The notes beneath the pieces were generated by a model that saw only the letters and a list, made by a program, of their open reading frames with translations, ran no database searches and had not been told where the DNA came from. Positions 13,957 to 25,449 of a stretch of 64,000 nucleotides of DNA are shown one piece after another. The first letter of the stretch is position 1; each line of letters opens with the position of its first letter. Source of the stretch: Apostichopus japonicus (lineage: Eukaryota; Echinodermata; Holothuroidea; Aspidochirotida; Stichopodidae); NCBI RefSeq assembly GCF_037975245.1, contig NC_092567.1:16423876-16487875 (forward strand), given 5' to 3'. A program made the position numbers and the translations under genes.

Positions 13957-14529
13957 ACCTGGATATCCCCAACATGAGTGTATATAGAAGAAACATTTTC
14001 TTTTTCATGGATGGTGGGGGGGTGCCTACAAGCATAGAAGTACGGGTTTATCATATTCTTTGTTATATTTTATACTTTTTTGTGAGACAAATTGCAGTCT
14101 CACCCGACACAGCGACATTATCCCGCTTACGTGTCGTCGAACAATGTATGTTTTTCTGGAGGTAGCTGAGTACTGTGTTAAAATAATAAATAAGGTAACT
14201 AAATAGGAGCTTAAAAAATATACTGTCCCATTTTCCCCTTCAAAGTGATGTTACCATTTTTTCTTCTTCTAATATACCAAATTTTTGGGGAAGTGTCAAT
14301 TTCTAAAACGTGAGATTATAAAATAAAGAATGTTTAGATGCAACTTGCAAGGCCTCAGAAGTGCCGTTTCCGGCAATCTGAGAGGCATTGTGTGCCCAAA
14401 ATTTTCTTGTACGCTACGCGCCAACCGATGGTGGCGCTCCGCTTTGATAGTGTCACGGGAACTTTCGGGCACAAAAAGTTCTGCCCCCCCAAACTGAAAT
14501 GGTCCCGTACGCCTATGCCAGACATTCAA

Positions 14530-15850
14530 GCGAAGGCAAGTATAATTACAGCTTTCAGTGTTAATATTAAATCATCTGTTCCATCGTAGCAATTAATGCA
14601 TTTAATTCAGAAATACAAACTCCACAAATGTTACAAATTACTTTGTGCTCGTCCTATCTTGAAAGTAAACTGCTCAGTAAAGGCTTTCGCTTCACATTAT
14701 GATAGAAGTGTTTTGATTCAATCTAAAGTTACAACCGTTGAATTAAGTAATATATGTTTTTCTTGATGGAACCCTTAATTAAATAGCTACTTTCAGTCAC
14801 TTGTTTTGTGTAAGTGCATGGTGGAATACTACCATTAAAATCAGAAACCATTGCGTCAAACGCACGTTCCTCATCAAACTCATTTAAGTATTGTAATGAA
14901 TAGTGTTGTCGGTTTATGTTTTAAGAATACACTGCAATTATCGTGACCGTTTTAAAATGCTGCAAAATTGATTAGAATAATCATATCATTATTGATTAAT
15001 AATTTTATGATCATTTCAATACGTTTTTTTTAGGTTAATATAAATAACATCGGTAAATGATAATACTGGTATAATACAATTAGTCTGTGGGACACAACAT
15101 ATTCTGTATCGTTTTACAATATTTAAACATAATTGACAACTAAGAAAAGCAAATATTCGGAAACCACGAACATCTTTAAGATGTTTTGAGGGAACAACTA
15201 ATTATTTGGTATTTTCTTTAAGCAGACACTCAAGAAACTGACATCAAGAAAATATTCACGGATCTTGAGGTAGAATCTTGTTACACACTTTTAAATATAT
15301 TGATAAGAAGAATCGTTGTTTAAAATACATCAACATAATTTGTTTGCTAAATATTAATGTTTCACTAACTCAATATTTAACAAACGTTTTCAAGCTCGTG
15401 AAATAATTTCATACCAACGGAAGTCAAAGTCAGTTCAGTCTGGCCCTTCGAGATGAACATAGAACAACCAACCTTACGAAAAATGCTAGGTTGTGAATGA
15501 CACAAACTTGAATATGTATTTTCAAGGATATTTGAAAATTATTAATGTTAATTAATGAATCGACAACTCAGCCAATTGCATTTCGCAGCATTTTCTTTCG
15601 TTTATGAGATCCTACCGCATCATATACATTTTCATAGTCTATATTCATTCATTTATTACTCTTTAATCGGAAGCATCGCCTGATTAACCCTCTTTAATTT
15701 TATTTTCGGACAAAAAGGTAAGAGCCATTTGATTCTATAATAATGGAACATTTCTATATGGAAACAATATCAGCATATACAATTAAGCCACAGATTCAGT
15801 TGTTGACATCATAGTTATATTCCTCAATTATGACTTTAAACTTTTGTTAA
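14530..15850. other. no supported gene
   Basis: AT-rich sequence upstream of the NERD/helicase-like gene. No convincing exon was found. Any promoter of that gene would lie here, but no core element stands out. Confidence 0.5.
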
Positions 15851-15853
15851 ATC

Positions 15854-18335
15854 ATGCAATATGTATTTTACTTCATTTTTAGTATGCTGCTTGTGCTCTG
15901 TTATCATGCATTCCAGACCTGCACGTTTCTCACACCACTTAAATATATTAAATCATCGAGAACAGAAAGCCTGGCTTACCCAGATGAGCCCAGAGGATAT
16001 GTTTACAGAATCTACCACTCTAGTTTAAATTTCAAAAGTAAGGAAGCCATTAAGGACGCCAGTCCGGGCGGAAAAGAGGAGGAAATAGTTACGGAAAGCA
16101 TCCGCGTCTGGGCAGAGCAAGTTCGTTATATACATATGTTTATACTTACTGGAATTAAATACCAGTCTTTCGTTGGAAAGGATAGTGAGGATACAAATGG
16201 AAAAGAACACCAGACGCGGAGCGGAGGTGACCACGATGTGGTTCTTGTTTGTGAAGAAATTGGAATAATATTTGTCCAAGTAAAGGGGATTACATGTGAA
16301 GATAGCCAGTATGGAAAGCTCCGAACTCATTTAAAGAAAGCTGCAGAACAACTTTACAAAGACAAAATGGCTTTCATGGTGATGAGCAGAGGACTGACAG
16401 ACTTTCCATCTTCCCAGATACCTATCAAGACATTGCACTCCCATGTGTTACAGTAGATTGTACTAATGATAAACATGGGGAATATATTCCTGTTTGTAAA
16501 AATCATAGAGAAATAATACTTGATAAACGTCAGATAGAATCTAAATCTTGGCTTAACGCTTTGTTGTCAGGAAATAATAACAACAGTACCAACCCGCGGA
16601 CCCATGAGTGGTTCTGGGAAATAAGTAAACTAATTGTTGAGAATGCTCAACCGACACGTTTAGAGAAAAATTGTCTAAACAGATCTGGAACGAAAGCACG
16701 TCTTTATTTGAATCCGGAACAAATGGAATTAGTAAATTATGAGTACAAATGTCTTGCAATCACAGGAGATTTTGGAACCGGTAAAACTTTTCTTCTTACC
16801 CATAAGGCACAAAATTGTGCTTCTGAAGGTGTCAAAAACTACATAATATGTTGTCCAGAGCTGAACAAGCACTTGAAATTCAATCCTAAATTTACGGAAT
16901 TACCACTTGTGAACTATTTGAAAGAGTGCATATAAGGGATCTGTATAGGGATAGAGTGGAAGTTGTATCAGTTACAGAACTATGCAACAAACCTAATCCA
17001 ATACAGGAAAACGTACTAACCATGACAGGTGATATGTTTATTGAGAAGATTGACTCAATGATTGACTCATTTTTAAAAGATCTACATTCTAAACATGATT
17101 CATGCAACAATGACACAACCAAGATAACAAAAATCAACATATTTATTGATGAAATGCCGCTAAGCCTTTTTCAGAAAACCAAATCACAGTTTGTGGAGAG
17201 ATGCAATAACCGCGACAACTGTATTGACAAGGTATGGGTATCTTTAGCGACAGAAACATGTTACAAGGAGACTGTGATAGATAATGAGGAATTCCATACA
17301 GTCTACCTTACAAAGAATTTGAGAAATCCTCCGGTAATTTCTAAACTGATGAAAGCGATTTGCGAATACACCGGAGATTTATGCATGAAACCACTAATAG
17401 GCAATACAAATTACAACGATAAATCTTATGATCAGCAGAACAATGGCATAGATCGCCAAAACAGCAATGACAATTTTAATCAAACAGAAAATGAGATGGG
17501 AAATCAACAACAACACCAAAATGACTGTCAAACAGGTATTCACAATGCCAACACACAGACAGAATCAAAAGCACTCTTGTATAGAATTGAAAACTGTAAA
17601 TGTTCTAGTAGTGAAAGTGAAACTGCGCGTACATCAGATTTATGTGACTGTCTCTCGCAGAGAATAACGGACGTGATAACCAGAATATTTCAGGACCGAG
17701 TCTTCGACATTGATGAAAGTTCACGTATATTATTTAAGGTGTCACATATTTTTAACAGAACACTTGAAAGCCGCATATTCTCAGAGATCAAACTTTGCAT
17801 GGAGCAGGCATTAAAAAACATTGAAGAAGAAATTGAAGGTTACAAATGGTTAACAGTGGCAAATGCAGCATTTGCAAATGATCAAAAAGACAAGGTCAAG
17901 GGAAAGGGAAGGGACAGGGATCAAGAGGAAAACAAGAAAAGAAAAGAAAAGGGAAAAAAGAAAAAGTTGAAACTCCCAAATCTTTTGATCGTTGATGAGA
18001 ATACAATTAAGGGATATGAGAACGATAAACTTGTATACATAGATCTGTTATCTATGTGGCAATGGTTACCAAATACACCATCAGGAAGCACTAGTGTCAT
18101 GTTCCTGTCGCGATGCACCTGTAAATACGTCCATGTTATATTACCACCAATCGAGACAAAGAGGTTGCTTGAGGCTCATCAGACAATGTTTCAAGATGAA
18201 ATCAAGATGCTCAAGTCAGATGACGTGCGTGTGAATGGATTTAAAAGAGAAATAGAAAAGCTTGACAACTTTATTCAAAACGAAGGACGCATTTTGCCTG
18301 TCTTATTGAAATCAAAATTACTTGAAGAAAAATAG
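15854..18335 (+). CDS. NERD-like nuclease plus SF1 helicase-like ATPase, two frameshifts
   Basis: Three consecutive open segments in different frames (15854-16456, about 16381-16935, 16890-18335) read as one protein of roughly 820 residues. The first carries a NERD-like nuclease core with GGDHDVVLV (near 16225) and IIFVQVKGI (near 16270), i.e. the D...Q-x-K catalytic pattern. The second carries a P-loop GDFGTGKT (16765-16788). The third has a Walker B-like IFIDEMP (near 17145), VWVSLATET, LTKNLRNPP and a motif VI-like MFLSRCTCKYVHVIL (near 18105). These match the order of superfamily-1 helicase motifs. A Gln/Asn-rich insert and a Lys-rich tract (17885-17965, possible nuclear signal) lie between. 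Frame slips fall near 16400 and 16900-16925. No other stops occur, so this is a recent pseudogene or contains assembly errors. Its cellular role is unknown; NERD-helicase fusions are best known in prokaryotes. The N-terminal hydrophobic start is uncertain and may hide an upstream intron. Confidence 0.6.
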
Positions 18336-18339
18336 AAAT

Positions 18340-21300
18340 AATAGTTAGTACAGTTTGGATGCAGGAGAGAAAAACAACACCAGCGAGAATTTAACTGGTT
18401 GTAATCAATTGATATGATAATTATGGCGTAGTGCTACTGAAACATTAATAATATAAAAAAAAATGAATTTCACTGGGACTGGTTTTAACAGCTGTCCGTA
18501 AACGTTGGAAAATATGAGGTCTGATATTAAACGCTTACGTAAAGATCAAACGCTATATGTTCATTCATATTTAAGTTAAATTAAAGGTAGACGTTTTGCA
18601 AGATTGTAGCAAATTAGCGTACATGTCATGTAAACTAGCCTCCGTCGACGGACTCGATTAACTTACCTTATTGTATTACTTGCTTGTCGTCAATATAACA
18701 ACGGCAACACAAACCATGCTCACATACGATGCTCACATGCTAACATACTCATACTCACATCACATGCCCATGCTCATATGCTCACATGCTCACATACATG
18801 CTCACATACGAAAAGTGTACATGTGAATTACTAATTGGGCACTAACATGATTACGCGGTTGCCTACATATGTTAATAAAACTATATGTCGGGCATTGTTC
18901 TTTGGTTTGGTTTTTGTTTGTCTTCCAAACAGGATCTAATACGTAGCTGGGAGCAATGAACGCTTAATAATAAGTTTTTGTCATCTAGTGTTTTGATGAC
19001 GATTAATCATTCTACCTATAGAAAGTAAAATCGTCAATACAAAATGTATCATGGAAGGCCAACATATCTTAATGTACTAATTTACTTGTCTTGTACGTTG
19101 TATATTCACGATTCCGTTGACATGTGTTTCTTGTTAAGTAAATGGTTACGTTGTACTTTGACGTTTGACGAACTTCATGACACGTATCTCAGAAACTGAC
19201 GTGTCATAAATAGTTAGACAATGTTTATGTGTAACATAGATAGCATTTGTAGATTTTATATTTTAGTCCACTGCACGCGTTTTAGACAATAATTATATAT
19301 TTAAATCAACATGTATTATTCCTATGGGCGGAACCGTCCGCACTACTACTGTTTTTGCTTGGCTTCACTTAAGCGAAATGCAGCCAATTTTATTTGGCGC
19401 TATTTTTGAAAAATATGTACTTACTATTGAAACTAATCATATGAAGTTACTAGAATTGTAGCTAGTAGGTTTAATGAAATCATCCTGATATTTACTGATA
19501 ACAGTTCGTTTCATTTTGTCAATTACTTGGGTGTTTCTTGCCACAATATGCGTTGTTTATAGTATTTGTTTCATGCCACCAGTTGTATTACATCGGTACT
19601 ACTAAACCAAAACCATTAGTAACGGTGTCTTCATTGTTGGTTGGATGTCATCTGATCAAATGACGAATTTGTATAGAATCACCCTATCAGTCCAGTCGAT
19701 AAATCTTGCGACTAGTTGTTTATTGTTGGTTTGTTTTATGGTGTTTTTTTTGTGTGTTATTGATGCGATGGTCAAAAACCAGTCATACCAGTCATAGGCA
19801 GTCATAGGCTGATAACCTATGATTGTTAATTTGCACAAACGCCTAGTGATTTTTGTTAGCTAATTTAGGTTTATCAAATTATCGAATATTTGAATATTTG
19901 AATTGATGTGATTGAAAAAAATTACTAATAATATTGGTATTAAATCTTAGAACCTTTTTTTTCAAATTGTTGTTGCGCTATTAATTTGAAATGCATGTAA
20001 AACAAAATGAATAAACTTCATTCGAGAATAACACCGTGTTACTGATTTGCTACTGATTGGCCGTTTATTACTTAACTCTGTCCCACAATTAAGAAAGAGA
20101 TATGACAAAGCATAGCAAATATCACAGACTGTTGCTTGTCAAAATTAGTGTAGTACAGGAAGTTGCCCTGTCAGTCGGACTTAAGCACCAAGGAAACGAT
20201 TGAGCTTCCGGGGCTTCTCCCCTCCCCCCCCCCTCCAGGACCACCACCAAAACTACCTGGACCCAATAAGGACCAAATAATTGCTCTTTCTAGTATGTAT
20301 TTTTTCAAACGTTCTATATAAACGCACTGTAGCCTTTAGGGGACATAAACTCCCGGTCAATAACACATTCACATTTCACACACTCTTTATACCTAAACAT
20401 ATATGTATAAACATTTATAAATGCTTAATATGAACAAAAATAACAATGTGACTTTAAACAAACTTGCTAATAAGGAACAAACACGCTTGTTACATCAAAG
20501 ACCTTTTAGTAACATGAAGGAGTATCCACTTTTACGGGATGTATGACATTGGTTAGTCAAACGTTCCAACCTAAATTCAACATAAATGTTACATTGTTGT
20601 CTCCTCGCATCCAATTCATTAGTTGACTGAGCATAGACTCTCTCGTATTATTTAATTATATCAGACAGTAAGCAATATGATCGATTTGATTTGCTTGGGT
20701 GTTTAATATTTGTTGGTGTGATTGTTGTTCTATATGAATCGAACATTCTGGTATTGCCGAGAAATTTCAACAAATGTTTGATACAGTTATCAGAATGTTT
20801 CATTATATTGTGTTCTCCTATAAATTTGTGATTACTTCATCGTGCGGTGACAAAGTTATATAATCAATTTACAATATATGACATAGTTGGTTATGATATT
20901 ATGTGAACCGAGAACAATAGGTAATTATTGAATACGTTTATCAAATAAAATTTCAGTTGTGTCTACACTGTAACTAGTTTCACCAATCCTCCTCAAAGTA
21001 ATAAGATGAAAGTTAAATTTTCATGTAGCTTTTGTCATCTGAATATTCCCTGATGCACAAGCAGTAAAATGGCATATTATAGAACGAACCATATGTTTTG
21101 TATATAATTCTTCAATTTAATTATTAGTTTAAAAATACTATACGAATAACTTTGGAAAACTGAACAAAAAAAGCCGAAGGGAACATGATTTCTTAAGCCT
21201 CACGCTAGAGAAGTGCCTGAGACTTCCTATCGACACCAATTATTTATCTTGAGCTTATGCTTATGTTATCATCTATGAGCTAGCATTAACAATTATTATT

Positions 21301-21430
21301 CACATATGTGTTAATCTGTAGACCAATCCACGAACTTTTTAAGTGGCAAATTATCGGCTGGAAGCATTGTAATATGTTTAGTTCGCTTGTGTGGCAAAAA
21401 GGACTTCTTCTTAGTAACGTTTTCTGAACA
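18340..21430. other. no supported gene
   Basis: AT-rich sequence with short chance ORFs. It contains a CATGCTCACATA-type minisatellite (18711-18815) and a pyrimidine/C-run near 20215-20240. Nothing else was recognised. Confidence 0.55.
18711..18815. repeat. CATGCTCACATA minisatellite
   Basis: Imperfect head-to-tail copies of CATGCTCACATA and shorter variants. Confidence 0.85.
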
Positions 21431-21440
21431 TTCAAAATGT

Positions 21441-24400
21441 GCTATATACGTGACCCGTCATGCGAGATCCAAAACGTCACGGCCAAACGGCACTACCGAA
21501 TCATCCCATTCTGATAAACGAAACTCAGGTCAAGCGAGCCAAAAAAATAAATATGCCCACCGACCTGCAGAGACAAACCCCCAACCACCCACTTAAACAT
21601 TCAAAAAACCACAAAAGGACGACCAGCACGCAGCGGAACGAAACACCCCTCCCCAGCACACCACCGTCCAAAAATGGCAGCCCCAGATAAACGGCGAAAA
21701 TTGCCTTCAACATGAAGGCGAATGTCACACTTCACCGTCTCCAGGACTGCCTGCCAACTGGCAAACTTCCCCCTGAAAACCATATCACATCTATTCCGCC
21801 AAACATGTGTTTTTTTCACAATAGAGCAAACAAAAATAATACGGTGCAATACAGCAACCGAACTAACTGGAGGGTCTACACCATATAAAATAAAGCCCTG
21901 TCCTACCGACCATGAACGGTCTCCCGTTACACGGTCGGTCCAGGTCTGGAACCACTCCCATAAGTTTAAACAAAACAACAATGCCAAAAAACATGAGCGG
22001 TACTCTCTAAGCTGTCACAGTCGGTCCTTGGGCACAGTCCATCACCAAATCGCCAATGATACCTATTTAGATTGGTCACCAAGGCACCATGTGCAATTCT
22101 CCAGGCAAGATCACGGAGCCTGCAACCATTCAGCCTTGAATGCACCGAAAGCCATACTTCGGCAGATTGACGTCCCTGTAGAAAAATTGCATTCAAGGCC
22201 CTATCCCGCAAGGAACTGTGAACGAGGGCCGGCTGTGACAGGCCAACAGGGGGCAACTCAATCAGAGCGGAGCAAATGACACGCACCACCCTGTTTGGAG
22301 TACTACTATACGGTTCTCTGTTGCTCAACAGCGCCGGGACCCATCCACGCAGGTGCAACCCGCCCCCAAAACGCACAAAATATGAACAGGGCAACCCTGG
22401 ATCAGTTAGTGCTACAAACAATTGCTTAAATAACAAAAATGTCAATTTACTTCCCAGATGAACCACCCCTAACCCACCCTTCTCCAGTTTTTGGTACATT
22501 AACGCCCTTTTGACAAGCTCTGTACCACCCGACCAAATAAACAAATATATCGGCCTCTCCAACCGCACTAGGACGCGACGCGGAATTGGATACACCGCGC
22601 CCGGGTACCACAAGATGGGCGAAACAAAACGATTAATTACGGTGACTTTCCCTAGGATCGAAAGCCAGCGGGTTCCAAATGTTTCGCGCCTGCTCTCAAA
22701 TACCTCAGCCCTCTCGTTCCGGGTTACATCACAAGGTGCATCGCAGCCGAACCATATACCATTAATTTTGATATTTTGATCCGACCACGATGCACCGAAT
22801 GGTAAGTCTCTGTATCTCCAGCTACCAAGGCGAAGGCCCTTTGTCTTTTCCGGATTCAACTTCACCCCGGTAGCTCTCTCAAAGATAGATAAATCATGCG
22901 AGAGGGCACGAAAGGAGCCCAGACTCGAAACAGCACACGTGACGTCATCTGCATATTGAACGCATTTCACTTTGGCACCCCATGGCACAACGAATGGAAC
23001 AAGTCTGGAGTCCCTTCCAAAAGACGAGAGAGGGATTTCGCTAAACAAAACATAAAACAATAGAGACAGAGGGCACCCCTGGCGCACCCCCTCTCCACGT
23101 TAAAAACCTCCGAACAAAACCCATTTACGATAACAGAACTGAAACTTTCCTCAACAAAACAGAAATCCATTTACGAAGATTTAAGTGCAACTTAAACGTC
23201 TCCAGTACATTAATTAAAAAACCGTGATCCAACATGTCAAAGGCCTTCTGCTGGTCAAGAGAGACCAATGCACATGGCAGATCACGCTCAATTAAAAAGT
23301 CGGTCAAGTCGGGCATCAACCACAAGTTCTGCTGGATGCAATGACCCTTCACTGCACAAGTCTGGAGATCACCAACAAGATGCGGCATAGCCAGTGCAAG
23401 GCGGTTGCACAGAGCCTTAGCCAGCAACTTGTAGTCCACATTTAACAAGGTGATAGGATCCAAGGGGTCGCCAGACTTGGGCAGCAAAGTAATCATGCCC
23501 AGACGTTGACTTTGGTTTAACAGTCCGTTTTGGAAGGCGTTTTCAAAGACGGCTCTGATGTCGGGTCCGACTATTGCCCAGAAGGTTCGGTAGAACTCCC
23601 TCGAAGCCCGTCCGAACCCGGGGACTTGCCATTCTTCATCTTCGAAAGCGCCTTCCAAAGCTCAACAGTGGTTATTCCGCCCCCCCCCAAATATCACTGA
23701 CCTCGTGGGGAACAGTTTTAGAGATTCCCCTCAATAAATCGGCCTGTGCCGACAAGTCGACATGGCCACACCTAAACAAACTCTAAGAGAAATCTTTATT
23801 CACGCGGCAAGGGTCACTAACCACGGTCCCATCAGCATCGCGCACAGTTGGGACGCGTCTGTCACCCACCGATGAGCTAACGGTCTGGCAAAACCTCCTC
23901 AGCCCCCAACGCTTCCCAGCGCCAGGGCCAGCAGACACAGAGCCCCGAGTCTGTCAAGACACGAGACTGGGACATAGTTAAAGTCTCCGACCATGACACA
24001 TGGTGCACTACCAGGAACAAAGGAAGGCAGCAGGTCAAAAAAATCTCGTCTAGCAGAAGACTGATTGGGAGCATACACATTTCAAAGGCAGATATTACCC
24101 TGTTGATGCTTGAAAAGAATGCAAACCTATCGGCCCTTGTGGCACAACCCGCCTGACGAGATGACAGTGCTACAAGATGAGTACGAACCAAACGAAGCAT
24201 ACAGCTACACCCCACTCATAAGCCCATAGAGGGACATCTTCTTCCAAAATGTGTGTTTTTTGTAGACAAACGCTGTCGACCTCCATTGACTTACAATACT
24301 GGAAAATGCGACTGCACTTAAGATGATCCCTCATGCCATTCACGTTCAAAGTGGCAACTGAAAGTGTATGGGCCATGAGAAGGCAATGAGGCAAAACTAC

Positions 24401-25445
24401 GCCTACGACGATTCCGTTAGCTTCAAGCGCGCCCTGGAAAAATTAATCGTCTGAGGGGTTCTCCCATCTTTTCGTACTAGATCGTCCCATTGGCACGTTT
24501 CGGCTCGAAGATCATCGAGTCTCCGGAGTTGCTGTCAGACAGAGCCTCGATCTCCGGATCTGGTGGTACCGAAGCCAGACTGGGGACGGAACTGGACGAG
24601 TTGATGGGGGAGGCTGGTTGAGATACCGTGTTCGCCTCGCGATGTGGTGGAGGCGGTGTAGACACGGGGTTGGGTTCCGCAATGACAGGGAGGGTAAACC
24701 AGGTGCGGAGGACGGTGAATTCTCACCTGGTTACCCCTCCTCGCGTGAAGCTTCCTCCGAGGCAGTACGTGCGTCGGAACTTGACGCCTTTCCTTTACCC
24801 CCACTTATTTTCATAGAGACATAAAGAGGAGGGACAAGCGGGAAAGACATGTCCCTCCTTCCCACAGAGTGAGCACACAACATTCAGATTCAAGCGGTGC
24901 TATCATACCCAAGCAGAAGGCAGCGCCGTCATTTTTGTCTGGGCAGCTCTTGGCTTCGTTCCTGGTCTCCCCACACCTGAAGCAGTAACGGGGCTGACCG
25001 GGATACCGCACGTGAGGTTTATGCCCTGCCATAAACAGGAAGGAGGGAATGTCCCGTTACAGGTCGAGCCGAATCTGTCTGTGCCCGTTTACTAATCTGG
25101 GGGCTGTGCGTAGGAGCATATTTTGGCAGCATTAACAGCCCCAAACCGACATAAAACAATTTCGAGAAGTTCCTGTCGAACCCCTAGTTCTACGTGGATG
25201 AGAGTTCCCATGCGGATTGCTCGTATGGAGCTTCTTTCATCCCTTCGACGTTACTCAGCAACGTGACACCCTTCTACTGGGCTACGTCACTGGTAAAGCG
25301 TAAGTCATACGTGTAACGACACTGGAGGGCCTGCAAAGCATCAACCTCTCCAGGAACTGCAACACGCTTGCTTTTTAAAATACTAAATACTTGCACCGGT
25401 GGAACCGCTTTTTCATCGGTCAAAGTCAACTTAACAATACGGCTT
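21441..25445 (-). mobile_element. defective copy of Tx1-like LINE family 1
   Basis: It is colinear with the intact element at 40327-45208, from the 3' terminus (GCTATATACGTGACCCG at 21441) to just inside the ORF1 start (25445). Recognisable ORF2 pieces are the RNase/zinc C-terminus and RT palm (21601-23087, YADD retained), the RT fingers (23125-23658) and endonuclease fragments (23877-24394). ORF1 remnants lie at 24477-25445. Multiple frameshifts, stops and a deletion between endonuclease and RT make it inactive. It shares lesions with the copy split at 58 and 63 kb: QKTH for the catalytic QETH, a small deletion in the endonuclease, and a broken zinc knuckle. Confidence 0.9.
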
Positions 25446-25449
25446 TTGA

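Larger units (their letters stand above)
12926..14517. mobile_element. non-autonomous DNA transposon with TIRs and 8-bp TSD (outer element)
   Basis: The left end starts CATAGGCGTACG (12926-12937) and the right end finishes CGTACGCCTATG (14506-14517), a perfect 12-bp inverted repeat. Both inner sides then run into G/C homopolymer-rich stretches. Flanks carry the identical direct repeat CCAGACAT at 12918-12925 and 14518-14525. No transposase reading frame is present. An 8-bp duplication and termini beginning CA fit hAT-like elements, but this class assignment is inference. A second element of the same kind is inserted inside it. Confidence 0.75.

Noticed and set aside
18440-18470. Poly(A) tail marking the NERD/helicase gene as a processed retrocopy
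   Set aside because: Only a short A-run within AT-rich DNA, with no target-site duplication found.
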